From Mucilaginibacter mallensis (GTDB lineage Bacteria; Bacteroidota; Bacteroidia; Sphingobacteriales; Sphingobacteriaceae), in NCBI RefSeq assembly GCF_900105165.1, contig NZ_LT629740.1:4898001-4962000 (forward strand): DNA of 64,000 bases, read 5' to 3'. The position numbers and the translations under genes were made by a program. Below are positions 34,751-43,934 of this stretch, one piece after another (position 1 is the first letter of the stretch; each line of letters begins with the position of its first letter). The notes under the pieces are model-generated. The model was given only the letters and a program-made list of their open reading frames with translations. It made no database searches and was not told where the DNA came from.

Positions 34751-37405
34751 ATGCTTTGTGCTATTTTTCAACTTTTGTTTCTTTTCGGGATACATGCGCC
34801 GGTAAAAGCTGTTGCCCTCAAATGCGAATACCTCAGCAATCCAATAGGCATTGATGCGCCCAATCCGCGTTTAACATGGCAATTGAGTGATGACAAGCAA
34901 GGCGCAAAGCAAACAGTCTATCAAATTACAGTAGGTACAGACTCACTCGCTGTTAGCAATGGCCAGGGCATCGCTTGGCAAACTGATAAAGTTAACTCAT
35001 CAACCAATTTAATAGCTTATGCCGGCAAAGCCCTGCAACCTTACACCAAATATTTTTGGAGTATAAGCTTGTGGGATAAAGACGGTAAGAAGATAGCAGC
35101 ACCAACCATAGCCAGTTTTGAAACCGGGCTTATGGGCATCAAAAACTGGAAAGGCTATTGGATAAGTGATGATCATGACATCAACACAAAGCCTGCATCC
35201 TATTTCAGAAAAACCTTTGAAACCGGTAAAAAGATTGTATCAGCACGGGCTTATATTGCTGCGGCTGGTTTATATGAGCTGTATATCAACGGCAAAAAAG
35301 TAGGCGACCACCGCCTCGATCCGATGTATACCCGGTTCGACAGGCGTAATCTGTATGTAAGCTACGATGTAACGGCCGATCTGCAAACCGGAAAAAATGC
35401 TATTGGCGTAATTTTAGGCAATGGCTGGTATAACTTCCAGTCTGTTGGCGTATGGGATTTTGAAAGGGCACCATGGCGAAACCGCCCTGCATTTTGCCTC
35501 GATCTGCATGTTACCTATGATGATGGCTCGGTAGAAACCATTACATCCGACAAAAGCTGGAAAACATCATTCGGCCCCATCATTTATAACAGCATTTATA
35601 CAGGCGAACAATACGACGCCCGTTTAGAGCAACCGGGCTGGGATACCGCAAATTTTGATGATACCAAATGGAACGGCATTGCTAACCGCCAGGCACCATC
35701 GCTAAATATTGTGTCACAGGCTATGCAGCCCATCCGTAATGTGGAGAAGATCATCTGCAAAAGCATGAGTAAGATAAACGACACCACCTATATTTTTGAT
35801 ATGGGCAGGAACATTGCAGGCGTAAGCCAGATCACTTTAAATGGCGATTCGGGTACCATCGTGAGGCTTACCCACGCAGAACGCTTATATAAAAATGGCT
35901 ATCCTGATCAATCAAATGTTGATTATTTTCTATCCACCCCCACCCGCAAAAGCGATCCGTTTTCAACAGATATTTATAAACTGAGCGGCAAAGGCCAGGA
36001 AACCTTTATGCCCCGTTTTAATTATAAGGGCTTTCAATATGTAGAGGTGACCAGCAACAAGCCTATCAGCTTAACTAAAGAAAGCTTGGTGGCTTATTTT
36101 ATGCACAGCGATGTTGAACCAACAGGCAGCATCAGCTCTTCAAGTGAACTGATCAACAAATTATGGGCGGCTTCAAACGCGTCTTATTTATCAAACCTGT
36201 TTGGCTATCCAACCGATTGCCCACAGCGCGAAAAAAACGGATGGACAGGTGATGCGCATATTGCCAGCGAAACAGGTTTATATAATTTTGATGGCATCAC
36301 TATTTATGAAAAATGGATGGCCGATCACCGCGATGAGCAGCAGCCTAACGGCGTATTACCATCTATAATTCCAACTGATGGCTGGGGTTACGAATGGGGT
36401 AATGGGCCGGACTGGACGAGTACCATCGCCATTATCCCCTGGAACGTTTATCTGTTTTATGGCGATCCTAAGTTACTGAGCGATTGCTATGGTAATATCC
36501 AGCGCTATGTGAATCACATCAATGAACTTTACCCAACAGGCTTAACCACCTGGGGACTGGGAGATTGGGCGCCAGTAAAATCAAAAACCCCGGTTGAACT
36601 TACCTCATCGGCTTATTATTATGTAGATGTAAACATACTGGCAAAAGCGGCTAAAATATTAGGCAAAGCCGGTGATTATGCAAAGTATTCGACCTTAGCC
36701 ACTAAAATTAAAGATGCAATTAATGCCAAATACCTGAACCCCAAAACAGGTATTTATGCCGAAGGCCATCAAACGGAGCAAAGTGTACCGCTTTGCTGGG
36801 GCATAGTGCCCGATAGTTTAAAGGCTCAAGCCGCAGCCCATCTTGCTGATTCAGTAGCTGCCAACAATTTCCATCTGGATGTTGGTATATTGGGTGCTAA
36901 AGCCATATTAAATGCCCTGAGTGAAAACGGACAGGCACAAACGGCTTATAGATTAGCTTCGCAGGATACCTACCCATCATGGGGATGGTGGATTGTAAAT
37001 GGGGCTACTACATTGTATGAAAACTGGAACATTAACGCACCAAGAGACTTGTCATTAAACCACATTATGTTCGGTGAAATTGATGCCTGGTTGTACAAGG
37101 CCCTGGGCGGCATAAAGCCGGATGAAACCCAGCCCGGCTTTAAAAATATATTATTGTCGCCCAATTTTGTAACAGGCCTTGATCATTTTGAAGCTACGCA
37201 TACCGGGCCTTATGGTAAAATAATATCTTCATGGAAACGTGTTGGCAAGGGCATTAATTATGCTGTTACCGTCCCTGCAAATTCTACGGCAAGTATTGTT
37301 TTCCCAACTAATGATGGTAAAAAGGTGTATGCTAATGGTAAAGAACTGTCTATACAAAATAATTACCAACTGCAGGCAGGTAGTTATGAGTTTGAGATAA
37401 AGTAG
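34751..37405 (+). CDS. GH78 alpha-L-rhamnosidase
   Basis: An 884-residue family 78 enzyme releasing alpha-linked L-rhamnose from glycans or glycosides. It has a short signal peptide (1 to about 20), N-terminal sandwich domains (KCEYLSNPIGIDAPNPRLTWQL is the classic start; AAGLYELYINGKKVGDHRLDPMYTRFDRR the Bac_rhamnosid_N motif), then the alpha/alpha barrel with DCPQREKNGWTGDAH around residue 488, which carries the general acid, and a C-terminal sandwich. The length is normal. It is coupled to the unknown secreted protein upstream. Export suggests it trims oligosaccharides in the periplasm or outside the cell. Confidence 0.95.
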   Translation: MLCAIFQLLFLFGIHAPVKAVALKCEYLSNPIGIDAPNPRLTWQLSDDKQGAKQTVYQITVGTDSLAVSNGQGIAWQTDKVNSSTNLIAYAGKALQPYTKYFWSISLWDKDGKKIAAPTIASFETGLMGIKNWKGYWISDDHDINTKPASYFRKTFETGKKIVSARAYIAAAGLYELYINGKKVGDHRLDPMYTRFDRRNLYVSYDVTADLQTGKNAIGVILGNGWYNFQSVGVWDFERAPWRNRPAFCLDLHVTYDDGSVETITSDKSWKTSFGPIIYNSIYTGEQYDARLEQPGWDTANFDDTKWNGIANRQAPSLNIVSQAMQPIRNVEKIICKSMSKINDTTYIFDMGRNIAGVSQITLNGDSGTIVRLTHAERLYKNGYPDQSNVDYFLSTPTRKSDPFSTDIYKLSGKGQETFMPRFNYKGFQYVEVTSNKPISLTKESLVAYFMHSDVEPTGSISSSSELINKLWAASNASYLSNLFGYPTDCPQREKNGWTGDAHIASETGLYNFDGITIYEKWMADHRDEQQPNGVLPSIIPTDGWGYEWGNGPDWTSTIAIIPWNVYLFYGDPKLLSDCYGNIQRYVNHINELYPTGLTTWGLGDWAPVKSKTPVELTSSAYYYVDVNILAKAAKILGKAGDYAKYSTLATKIKDAINAKYLNPKTGIYAEGHQTEQSVPLCWGIVPDSLKAQAAAHLADSVAANNFHLDVGILGAKAILNALSENGQAQTAYRLASQDTYPSWGWWIVNGATTLYENWNINAPRDLSLNHIMFGEIDAWLYKALGGIKPDETQPGFKNILLSPNFVTGLDHFEATHTGPYGKIISSWKRVGKGINYAVTVPANSTASIVFPTNDGKKVYANGKELSIQNNYQLQAGSYEFEIK

Positions 37406-37422
37406 GTTTTATCGGTTAATGA

Positions 37423-37459
37423 CTGAGCGTGTTGACCAGGATAAAGTCAGCACGCTCAG
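37423..37459. terminator. Hairpin after the rhamnosidase gene
   Basis: Arms ctgagcgtg (37423-37431) and cacgctcag (37451-37459) form a 9-bp stem just downstream of the GH78 stop. There is no clear T run, so it may stabilise the 3' end rather than terminate. Confidence 0.5.
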
Positions 37460-37624
37460 ATGGGAAATCATAGGTGTTCGGAAGATTTATTTTTCTTACG
37501 AATATAGAGTGTGGGGTCACCCTGAGGCACTCGAAGGGTAAGCGTAAAGGCCTTTGCCCGCATGCTTCGAGGGCCTCAGCATGACACCCTTTTTTAATCT
37601 TCCGAACACCTATAGATGGGAAAT
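37458..37624. repeat. MITE-like palindromic element with flanking direct repeat
   Basis: Perfect 18-bp inverted repeats, 37470-37487 and 37596-37613, bound a 144-bp element. Inside is a second imperfect palindrome carrying ctgaggc/gcctcag and cgaag/cttcg. The 11-mer agatgggaaat occurs on each side (37458-37468 and 37614-37624), as a target-site duplication would. No coding frame is present, so it must have been mobilised in trans. It lies in the gap between two convergent genes. Confidence 0.75.
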
Positions 37625-37663
37625 AAAAAGACGATTTCATATATGCCAATTGAATTGCCGGGA

Positions 37664-38530
37664 TCAGTTATTAAAATCTGCTACTGCCGCAATTTCAACA
37701 TGTGCCTGGCGTGGTAACTCCTTAACAGCAATACATACCCTCGCCGGGAATTTCTTGCCGAAATAGTTGCTGTAAACTTTATTGAGTGCAGCGTAGTTAT
37801 CCATACTTGTAAGGTATATCGTTACATTAACCAGGTCTTTGTAATGAAGCCTGTTTTTCCGCAACACATTGCCAAGATTTTCCATCACCTGCGTTGCTTC
37901 GGCTTCAAACCCTGTGTTTACCAGTTCACCGGTATGGTCTATTCCTATCTGGCCGGATATATATAATACATCTCCGGAAATGTAAGCATCCGGGAAAGGT
38001 AAACCGGCTTTGCTTGAACCGGACTTAACGCTGCTATTATTCTGCTGCTGGATTTCTGTACCTTTCCGGTCAATCTGTACCCAGTATTCAACTATCTTTC
38101 CGCCAGCCACCCTATAAACCGCGCTCCCTATCTCAGTTACCGGTAATCCCGTGGGTTTAAATCCATCAACATCACCTGTCTGATTCCCGGTTTGTTTCCA
38201 GCGGGCATAAACCTTGTCATTGCTGGCGATGAGTTCAGTTACCTCAAACTGGTAATGGCCATAACCTTGCAGGAATTCATTGACATGCTGGGTATAATTT
38301 TCCGGTGTTCTGGTAATGGTTTCCGGATGCTCCGCATTAAGCTGGTGCGCTTTTACCGAATCTGCCATAAATTCTGAAGCTCTTTCGGGCGATTTCCCGG
38401 AACGAACAATTTCAAGGAAATTCCTTACCGTGTTTTCTGCTAATTGTGTAGTATTCATAGTTGTATTTTGTGCGTTACTGCTTACTGATATCACCAATAA
38501 AAACAAGAGAGCAATGGTGTAATTTTTCAT
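37664..38530 (-). CDS. Exported SnoaL-like / RidA fusion protein
   Basis: A 288-residue two-domain protein. After a signal peptide (1-20, ending SSNAQ) comes a SnoaL/ester-cyclase-like domain (about 28-155, TVRNFLEIVRSGKSPERASEFM and VYARWKQTGNQTGDV), then a RidA/YjgF domain (about 172-288, GLPFPDAYISGDVLYISGQIGIDHTGEL and FPARVCIAVKELPRQAHVEIAAVA). The RidA arginine used to bind the imine substrate is present in PARVCIAV. RidA proteins normally act in the cytoplasm against reactive enamines, so an exported fusion is unusual. It is divergent from the TetR gene. The function is unknown. Confidence 0.85.
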   Translation of the reverse strand: MKNYTIALLFLLVISVSSNAQNTTMNTTQLAENTVRNFLEIVRSGKSPERASEFMADSVKAHQLNAEHPETITRTPENYTQHVNEFLQGYGHYQFEVTELIASNDKVYARWKQTGNQTGDVDGFKPTGLPVTEIGSAVYRVAGGKIVEYWVQIDRKGTEIQQQNNSSVKSGSSKAGLPFPDAYISGDVLYISGQIGIDHTGELVNTGFEAEATQVMENLGNVLRKNRLHYKDLVNVTIYLTSMDNYAALNKVYSNYFGKKFPARVCIAVKELPRQAHVEIAAVADFNN

Positions 38531-38676
38531 GATATAGGGGGTTAAATGAACACCACAAATTTGATCAAATACCTTAAAATATAACAGATACAGTTTCTAT
38601 ATATTTAATAGTAACAGATTAAAACCTCACATATAGCGGGTTAGCCATTCCGACCAGTCATTACACGATTAAATTA

Positions 38677-38690
38677 TATAGACCTATCTA
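38677..38690. promoter_or_regulatory. TetR operator candidate upstream of tetR
   Basis: The sequence tatagacctatcta lies 41 bp before the TetR start and just upstream of a perfect Bacteroidota -7 box (TATATTTG, 38709-38716), overlapping the place expected for the -33 element. It matches the complement of the site at 39314-39327 in 13 of 14 bases. Confidence 0.6.
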
Positions 38691-38708
38691 TTTTTTAATA
38701 AAATATTC

Positions 38709-38716
38709 TATATTTG
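38709..38716 (+). promoter_or_regulatory. -7 promoter box of the TetR gene
   Basis: TATATTTG is a perfect match to the TAnnTTTG -7 consensus of Bacteroidota primary sigma factors, 15 bp before the ATG. No clean -33 TTTG is visible; the operator candidate occupies that place. Confidence 0.5.
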
Positions 38717-38731
38717 TAGCCAATCAGCATC

Positions 38732-39292
38732 ATGCAAAACAAGATCAAATTAAGGGACAGAATAATTGGTGTTGCAAGCGACCTCTTTCACCGCCAGGGA
38801 TACAACCAGACGGGTGTTAATCAGATTATAGCCGAAGCTGACATTGCTTATGCTTCCCTTTACAATAATTTTTCATCCAAAAATGATTTGCTAATAGCCT
38901 ATCTGGAAAAACAGTCAGTTGATTTTTTTGATAGGTTTGATAGTTTCAGCAAGGGTATCAGCAAACCGAAGGAAAAACTATTTAAATTAATTGATTACAG
39001 GGTTGAACTACAAAAGCCTGATTTTCTGGGCTGCCCTTTTACAAAAATCATTGCTGAAATAGGAACGGCAGATTCTAAAGTGCACCGGATTGTTGAACAG
39101 CACAAGGACAAACAAAGAAAGCATCTGTACGAATTACTTATGCAAATTGAATGCACTGACCTATTAGACAAACGGGTGCTCTCTGACAGCTTATTTCTAA
39201 TGATTGAGGGGGCAACCGTAAATTCTACAGTCAGCAGAAATTTCGCACCAATCGAAAATGTCAGAAATTTTCTGATGAAAATAATAATCTAA
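38732..39292 (+). CDS. TetR/AcrR-family repressor
   Basis: A 186-residue regulator. The N-terminal helix-turn-helix is clear (residues 7-55: RIIGVASDLFHRQGYNQTGVNQIIAEADIAYASLYNNFSSKNDLL). The C-terminal helical domain, with a GCPFTKIIAEIG stretch, should form the ligand pocket and dimer. It lies 53 bp upstream of the alpha/beta hydrolase on the same strand. Matching operator candidates precede both genes, so it probably represses itself and the hydrolase until a ligand, perhaps the hydrolase substrate, appears. Confidence 0.93.
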   Translation: MQNKIKLRDRIIGVASDLFHRQGYNQTGVNQIIAEADIAYASLYNNFSSKNDLLIAYLEKQSVDFFDRFDSFSKGISKPKEKLFKLIDYRVELQKPDFLGCPFTKIIAEIGTADSKVHRIVEQHKDKQRKHLYELLMQIECTDLLDKRVLSDSLFLMIEGATVNSTVSRNFAPIENVRNFLMKIII

Positions 39293-39313
39293 AAAAATTT
39301 AATTAAAAATAAA

Positions 39314-39327
39314 TAGATAGATCTATA
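39314..39327. promoter_or_regulatory. TetR operator candidate upstream of the hydrolase
   Basis: The sequence tagatagatctata contains the perfect palindrome atagatctat and lies 18 bp before the hydrolase start. It pairs with the site at 38677-38690 (13 of 14 in inverted orientation). Confidence 0.6.
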
Positions 39328-39344
39328 TAAATATACAAAACACA

Positions 39345-40259
39345 ATGATATCAGCTAACGAAACTTTCAATGGAAGCTTTCCATTTACACCTAATTTTTC
39401 AATTGCACCGGGATTTAAAATGCATTATGTAGATGAGGGCAAAGGCCCGGTGATTGTCTGCCTGCATGGAGAACCAACCTGGGGATATCTGTTCCGGCAC
39501 CTGATCCATCAGCTTTCGGGTACCCACCGGGTAATTGTACCGGATCATATGGGTTTCGGAAAAAGCGAAACGCCAGCCGACAGAACCTATTGGCTTCAGG
39601 ACCATATCAACAACCTGGAAAAATTCATCCTTGATCTCAATCTTCATGACATCACACTCATTATAAATGATTTTGGCGGACCTGTGGGGATGGGTTTTGC
39701 AGCCAGACACCCCGAACGGGTTGTCCGGATCATTAGCGTGAATGGTCCTACCCCGTTTGGCCAGCCAGATTTAGGCCAGCTTTTTGAAGCAAATATGAAG
39801 GTGTCTCCCTGGTTTCAATGGATTTTGCAGGCAGAAAAAAATGGCAATCTTGAATCTGTTTTGAATGAACTGCATTATAATATACTGAGCACATTAAAAT
39901 TGAACGGCTTTGAGCAAAATGATTTAATAACTGACGAATGGCTTAAAGCATACCGGTCGCCTTTTACCAGCTCCGGGGAGTGCCTTGGTGCGATTGGATG
40001 GGCAAAAGGATTGGCAGGTGGAAAACATCAGTTTGAAGAACCTACTCAGCAGGTTAAAGTGCAGATCGGCAAACTACCGGCAATGGCTATCTGGGGCAAA
40101 GCCGATAGAACGTTGCAATCCCGTTATTTTCTTCCACTCTTTCAATCAGTATTTCCCGAAGGGTTGATATACGAACTGGAAAAGGCCGGTCATTATAGTT
40201 TAGAGGATGCTCCTGAAGTGATTGGTTTATTAATTCGCCAGTTCATACAGCTCACTTAG
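39345..40259 (+). CDS. Alpha/beta hydrolase related to haloalkane dehalogenases
   Basis: A 304-residue cytoplasmic alpha/beta hydrolase. The oxyanion motif HGEPTWGYLFR (residues 41-51) and the nucleophile D109 in LIINDFGGPVG are those of haloalkane dehalogenases and fluoroacetate-dehalogenase-like enzymes. The catalytic histidine is H283 in KAGHYSLEDAP. However, the residue after the nucleophile is F110, where true haloalkane dehalogenases carry the halide-binding tryptophan. The substrate may therefore not be a haloalkane. Control by the adjacent TetR repressor suggests an inducible detoxification or catabolic step. Confidence 0.85.
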   Translation: MISANETFNGSFPFTPNFSIAPGFKMHYVDEGKGPVIVCLHGEPTWGYLFRHLIHQLSGTHRVIVPDHMGFGKSETPADRTYWLQDHINNLEKFILDLNLHDITLIINDFGGPVGMGFAARHPERVVRIISVNGPTPFGQPDLGQLFEANMKVSPWFQWILQAEKNGNLESVLNELHYNILSTLKLNGFEQNDLITDEWLKAYRSPFTSSGECLGAIGWAKGLAGGKHQFEEPTQQVKVQIGKLPAMAIWGKADRTLQSRYFLPLFQSVFPEGLIYELEKAGHYSLEDAPEVIGLLIRQFIQLT

Positions 40260-40405
40260 TGACAGATTCAGGGCGACAGTATTAATCGTTGAAGCCTGTC
40301 AATAATTATTGTTTAAGAATTTACCTGGTGTAATACCCATATAATATAAAAAGCTATGGTGGAAATGAATGATAGCCATGACTTCGTACTTTTATTAATG
40401 ACAAT

Positions 40406-41848
40406 TTATCCAGCTCGCCCAACTGAGCTCTCATAAACCTCGCTCAGTATTCGCCCAAGTTCAATAAGCGCTTTTTGCACTTTATTTTCCCATAGATTGC
40501 AATAACTGATACGCATGTAGTGCTGATAATCACCTTTAGCAGAAAAAATCTCGCCCGGAGCATATGACACCTCGTGCTGAAAAGCCTTTTCCTGAAAAGC
40601 TACTACATTGATATTTTCGGGTACCTCTACCCAGATAACCAGCCCGCCGTTAGGCCTCGTTACTTTGGTTCCCTCCGGAAAATGTTGCTCAATAAGGTTA
40701 GTGGTACGGATCAGGTTCTTGTTCAGTTCAAGCCTGAATTTCTGTAAATGCCGTTCATAAGAGCCCGAGCTGAGCAATTGCAGCACAACCCGCTGATTAA
40801 AATTGGAGGTTGAACCGTTATGCATTGATTTGATCCTGGCTACTTCGTAGGCAAACCGGCCCGCTGCACACCATCCTATTCTAAACCCGGGGACCAGTGT
40901 TTTGGTAAAGGAGTTACAATACATCACCCAACCATCAGTATCATACGCCTTGATCGTATCGGGCCTGCTCCCTCTAAAAAATAACTCACCATAAAGGTCA
41001 TCTTCAATAACCGGAATGTGATGGGTGTTCGCAAATTCGGCAATCTGTTTTTTCCCTTCTGTACTTATACTCGCGCCATCCGGATTATTAAAATTACTAA
41101 CCAGTACACAGGCTTTAATATTTAATTTTTTACAGGCAGCTTTCAGATCATTTACTGCTATACCTGTTTCCGGATGTGATGGTATCGTGGCGATTTTCAG
41201 ATCCAGGCATTCTAACACCTGCATAACACCATAATAGCAGGGATCCTGTACTAAAACGGTATCGCCGGGTTTCGTTACAGTTTGAAGGCAGCATAGGATT
41301 GCTTCCGTTGCTCCATTGGTGATAATCAATTCGTCGGCATGCGTTGAACCCTTCCAAAGAAACGATCTTTTGGCAATCTCTTCCCGCAACTGCCTGTTAC
41401 CATACCGGCTTTCCAGCATTAAATAATTGCCGCTGATATCCCTTGAAGTTTGCTGTATGGCCCGTTTTATACTGTTAAAAGGCAGCAACCGATGGTCGGG
41501 CAGGGCATTGGCAAATGAAACAAAATTTCTGCCGGTTTCGTCGTTCCGCAGCTTTTGCAGCAGCTTGTCAATATGTACACTTCTTTCGGATAAAGATACG
41601 GGCAATGCCTGCGGCAAAGGCAACTTTTTACCGGGGCGATGATTAACAAAATACCCTGATTTCTCCCGCGAGGTGATTAAACCTTTATCAATCAAATAAT
41701 TGAAAGCCTGCAAAACAGTACCTATACTCAGGCCGTTTTCCTTATGTAAACTGCGTAATGAGGGTAATTTGTCTTCAGCCTTATAAATTTCGCTATCAAT
41801 CATAGCGGCAATTTTATTTGCGAAGCCTATGTAAACAGGTTCTTTCAT
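40406..41848 (-). CDS. MocR-type GntR/aminotransferase regulator
   Basis: A 480-residue regulator that joins a GntR winged helix (residues 1-75, KLPSLRSLHKENGLSIGTVLQAFNYLIDKGLI) to a class-I aminotransferase-like domain (about 110-470). The PLP-binding lysine is present in SFTKTLVPGFRIGW (about residue 317), and the substrate/PLP loop in NFNNPDGASIS. MocR proteins bind PLP and often control vitamin B6 or amino-acid genes. No such gene is adjacent, so its target is unknown. It lies downstream of the LytTR regulator with a 60-bp gap. Confidence 0.93.
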   Translation of the reverse strand: MKEPVYIGFANKIAAMIDSEIYKAEDKLPSLRSLHKENGLSIGTVLQAFNYLIDKGLITSREKSGYFVNHRPGKKLPLPQALPVSLSERSVHIDKLLQKLRNDETGRNFVSFANALPDHRLLPFNSIKRAIQQTSRDISGNYLMLESRYGNRQLREEIAKRSFLWKGSTHADELIITNGATEAILCCLQTVTKPGDTVLVQDPCYYGVMQVLECLDLKIATIPSHPETGIAVNDLKAACKKLNIKACVLVSNFNNPDGASISTEGKKQIAEFANTHHIPVIEDDLYGELFFRGSRPDTIKAYDTDGWVMYCNSFTKTLVPGFRIGWCAAGRFAYEVARIKSMHNGSTSNFNQRVVLQLLSSGSYERHLQKFRLELNKNLIRTTNLIEQHFPEGTKVTRPNGGLVIWVEVPENINVVAFQEKAFQHEVSYAPGEIFSAKGDYQHYMRISYCNLWENKVQKALIELGRILSEVYESSVGRAG

Positions 41849-41908
41849 AAGTTAAAGGTAAACTGTTACAGCTATAAAAACAAAAATAAAATCTGTTTTA
41901 CAGAGAGA

Positions 41909-42619
41909 TCAAAACTTATTTTTATGGATGACCTCCATAAATCGCTCTCTGAATTTTTCACTTATGGGAATACGTTTATCAGCGATATAAATATGATTAT
42001 CCTCAATTTTACTTAGCTGTTCATAATTGATGATATAAGAATTGTGTACCCTGATAAATGGCGACTTAAGTTGCTCTTCAATATCCTTTAACCGGCGGTA
42101 TATCAGCAATTGTTCCTGACCTGTCGCCAGTCTTACATAATCTTTCTCCCCTTCAAAATACAGAATATCCTTCAGTACTATTTTCCTTAATACTTTCCCT
42201 GATTTTACGAAAAAAAACTCTTGACTCTGTTCGTCATTTGGCAGATGTTCCGGTGCGGGTTTTAAAAAATACTGTTCTATTTTTTGCACTGATGCCAAAA
42301 AGCGTTTTAAGGTGATTGGTTTCAGCAAGTAATCGATAGTTTGAAAAGCATAGCTTTCCACAGCATATTCAGAATAAGCCGTGGTGAAAACAATTTTGGT
42401 TTGGGGTGGCAATAAGCTAGCCAGTTCCATACCCGTTAGCTTCGGCATATTAATATCCAGAAAAATAAAATCAACCTGGTTGTTTTTTAAAAACGCTAAT
42501 GCTTCCAGTGCATCATAGCACTTCGCTTTCAGGGTCCATGTTGTACTTTGCCTTATCAATAGCTCCACAAGATCAATTGCGTCGGGCTCATCATCAATGA
42601 TTATGCAGTTTAAATTCAT
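41909..42619 (-). CDS. LytTR-family response regulator
   Basis: A 236-residue response regulator. The receiver domain (1-120) has the phospho-acceptor D55 in FIFLDINMP and the acidic pair D9-D10. The C-terminal LytTR DNA-binding domain (about 135-236) contains KDILYFEGEKDYVRLATG and FIRVHNSYIINYEQL, typical of the family. Its start overlaps the stop of the upstream sensor kinase by one base (TAATG), so the two are translated together and form a two-component pair. Confidence 0.95.
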   Translation of the reverse strand: MNLNCIIIDDEPDAIDLVELLIRQSTTWTLKAKCYDALEALAFLKNNQVDFIFLDINMPKLTGMELASLLPPQTKIVFTTAYSEYAVESYAFQTIDYLLKPITLKRFLASVQKIEQYFLKPAPEHLPNDEQSQEFFFVKSGKVLRKIVLKDILYFEGEKDYVRLATGQEQLLIYRRLKDIEEQLKSPFIRVHNSYIINYEQLSKIEDNHIYIADKRIPISEKFRERFMEVIHKNKF

Positions 42620-43635
42620 TAAAGCGGGATTTTTAAAAATGCAGTATATAATTCTCCATCCTGATCAATACTAAGTTCAAATTTCGATCCGTATAACATC
42701 CTGAGCCTTTTGGTTAAGTTAACTATCCCAAATCCGCTAGGTTGATTAGTTGCCACCGAAAGCACCTTACGATTACTAGTCTTAAAAACCAGGTAGCCAT
42801 CTTGCTGCACCAGTGAAATAGTTACCTGATTTTGCCTTCGCGATTTATCGATCCCGTGTTTGAAAATATTTTCTACAAAGGTCATCAGCAACATGGGCGG
42901 AATGCGGAGCTCCGGGTTATATACCTTCTCAAAATTAATAGTGGCACCATGCCTGATGCGGATTTTTTCAAGCTCCATATAGTTTTCAATGAATGCCACT
43001 TCGATGGCTACCGGTACTTCTTCTTTTGGGCTTTCATCAACAAAATAACGCATAATGTCCGACAGGCGCTCTATTAAACCGGCCGATAGCGGATCAACTT
43101 TATAAACCCGGTAGTAAATGTTATTCAGCACATTAAAGAGGAAGTGTGGCTGTACCTGTGATTTGAGTAAGTTGAGCTCAGCCTGGCTTTTCTGCAAAAG
43201 GATTTCCTCGGTTTGCTGCTTTAAGGTGAAGTAGGCGATAGCAATACGAAAAACCAGGCTCAGGATATAGATCAGCACGCCGCCCGGGACATAACCGAGC
43301 AGTGCAAGCAAATTTACAGGGTTTGCTTTTATCAATAAAAAATGCTGATAAAGTATTATAGATGCATATCCCCTTAAAACACCAGTGGCGATCAAAAAAA
43401 GCGTTACCGTTATGCCGTACCAAACAAACCTTCTTTTTTGATAAAACACCGGATATAAGACCAGAATATTCCCATAAATAATGATGGCGTACGATGCTGT
43501 GTTGACTATCGTATATATGACTGATTTCAGCAGGCCATCCATCGGCAACAGCGAAAAAAAGATTAACAATAGCACAGCCGCCCAAATCAGCACCTGGAGC
43601 TGAATGATACCCGGTCTGTACCTCGATATTTCCAT
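42619..43635 (-). CDS. LytS-type sensor histidine kinase
   Basis: A 338-residue inner-membrane kinase. Four hydrophobic segments occupy residues 8-140. A His_kinase domain follows, with the phospho-accepting histidine in KSQVQPHFLFNVLNN (about residue 180), then an ATP-binding domain with PPMLLMTFVENIFKHGI and GFGIVNLTKRL. There is no large periplasmic sensor loop, so the signal is probably sensed within the membrane. It is co-translated with the LytTR regulator and divergent from a TonB receptor, which is the likely target. Confidence 0.94.
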   Translation of the reverse strand: MEISRYRPGIIQLQVLIWAAVLLLIFFSLLPMDGLLKSVIYTIVNTASYAIIIYGNILVLYPVFYQKRRFVWYGITVTLFLIATGVLRGYASIILYQHFLLIKANPVNLLALLGYVPGGVLIYILSLVFRIAIAYFTLKQQTEEILLQKSQAELNLLKSQVQPHFLFNVLNNIYYRVYKVDPLSAGLIERLSDIMRYFVDESPKEEVPVAIEVAFIENYMELEKIRIRHGATINFEKVYNPELRIPPMLLMTFVENIFKHGIDKSRRQNQVTISLVQQDGYLVFKTSNRKVLSVATNQPSGFGIVNLTKRLRMLYGSKFELSIDQDGELYTAFLKIPL

Positions 43636-43934
43636 CAGAGTTTTTTGTTTTAAGATAAAGAATCAGTCCGCTATGGCACGAATTATTTATTCATTACTGT
43701 TTATCAGCTGTTAATCTTCAAAAATACCAACCTTTTCTATTTTCAGGCACTCGTTTATACAGTTAGCCCATTATTCCCTGTAATTACCTGCAAAATTCAG
43801 ATAAACACCAAAACGATGGGGAAACTCAAGTTACCGGATAAATCGCTCTCCTGGTTGAAAATAGAACGAACAGTATCGAATTGATTATTGAAACCTGTTT
43901 GTAAAAGACAGCTTTGAGTATCAAAAGTCAATTC

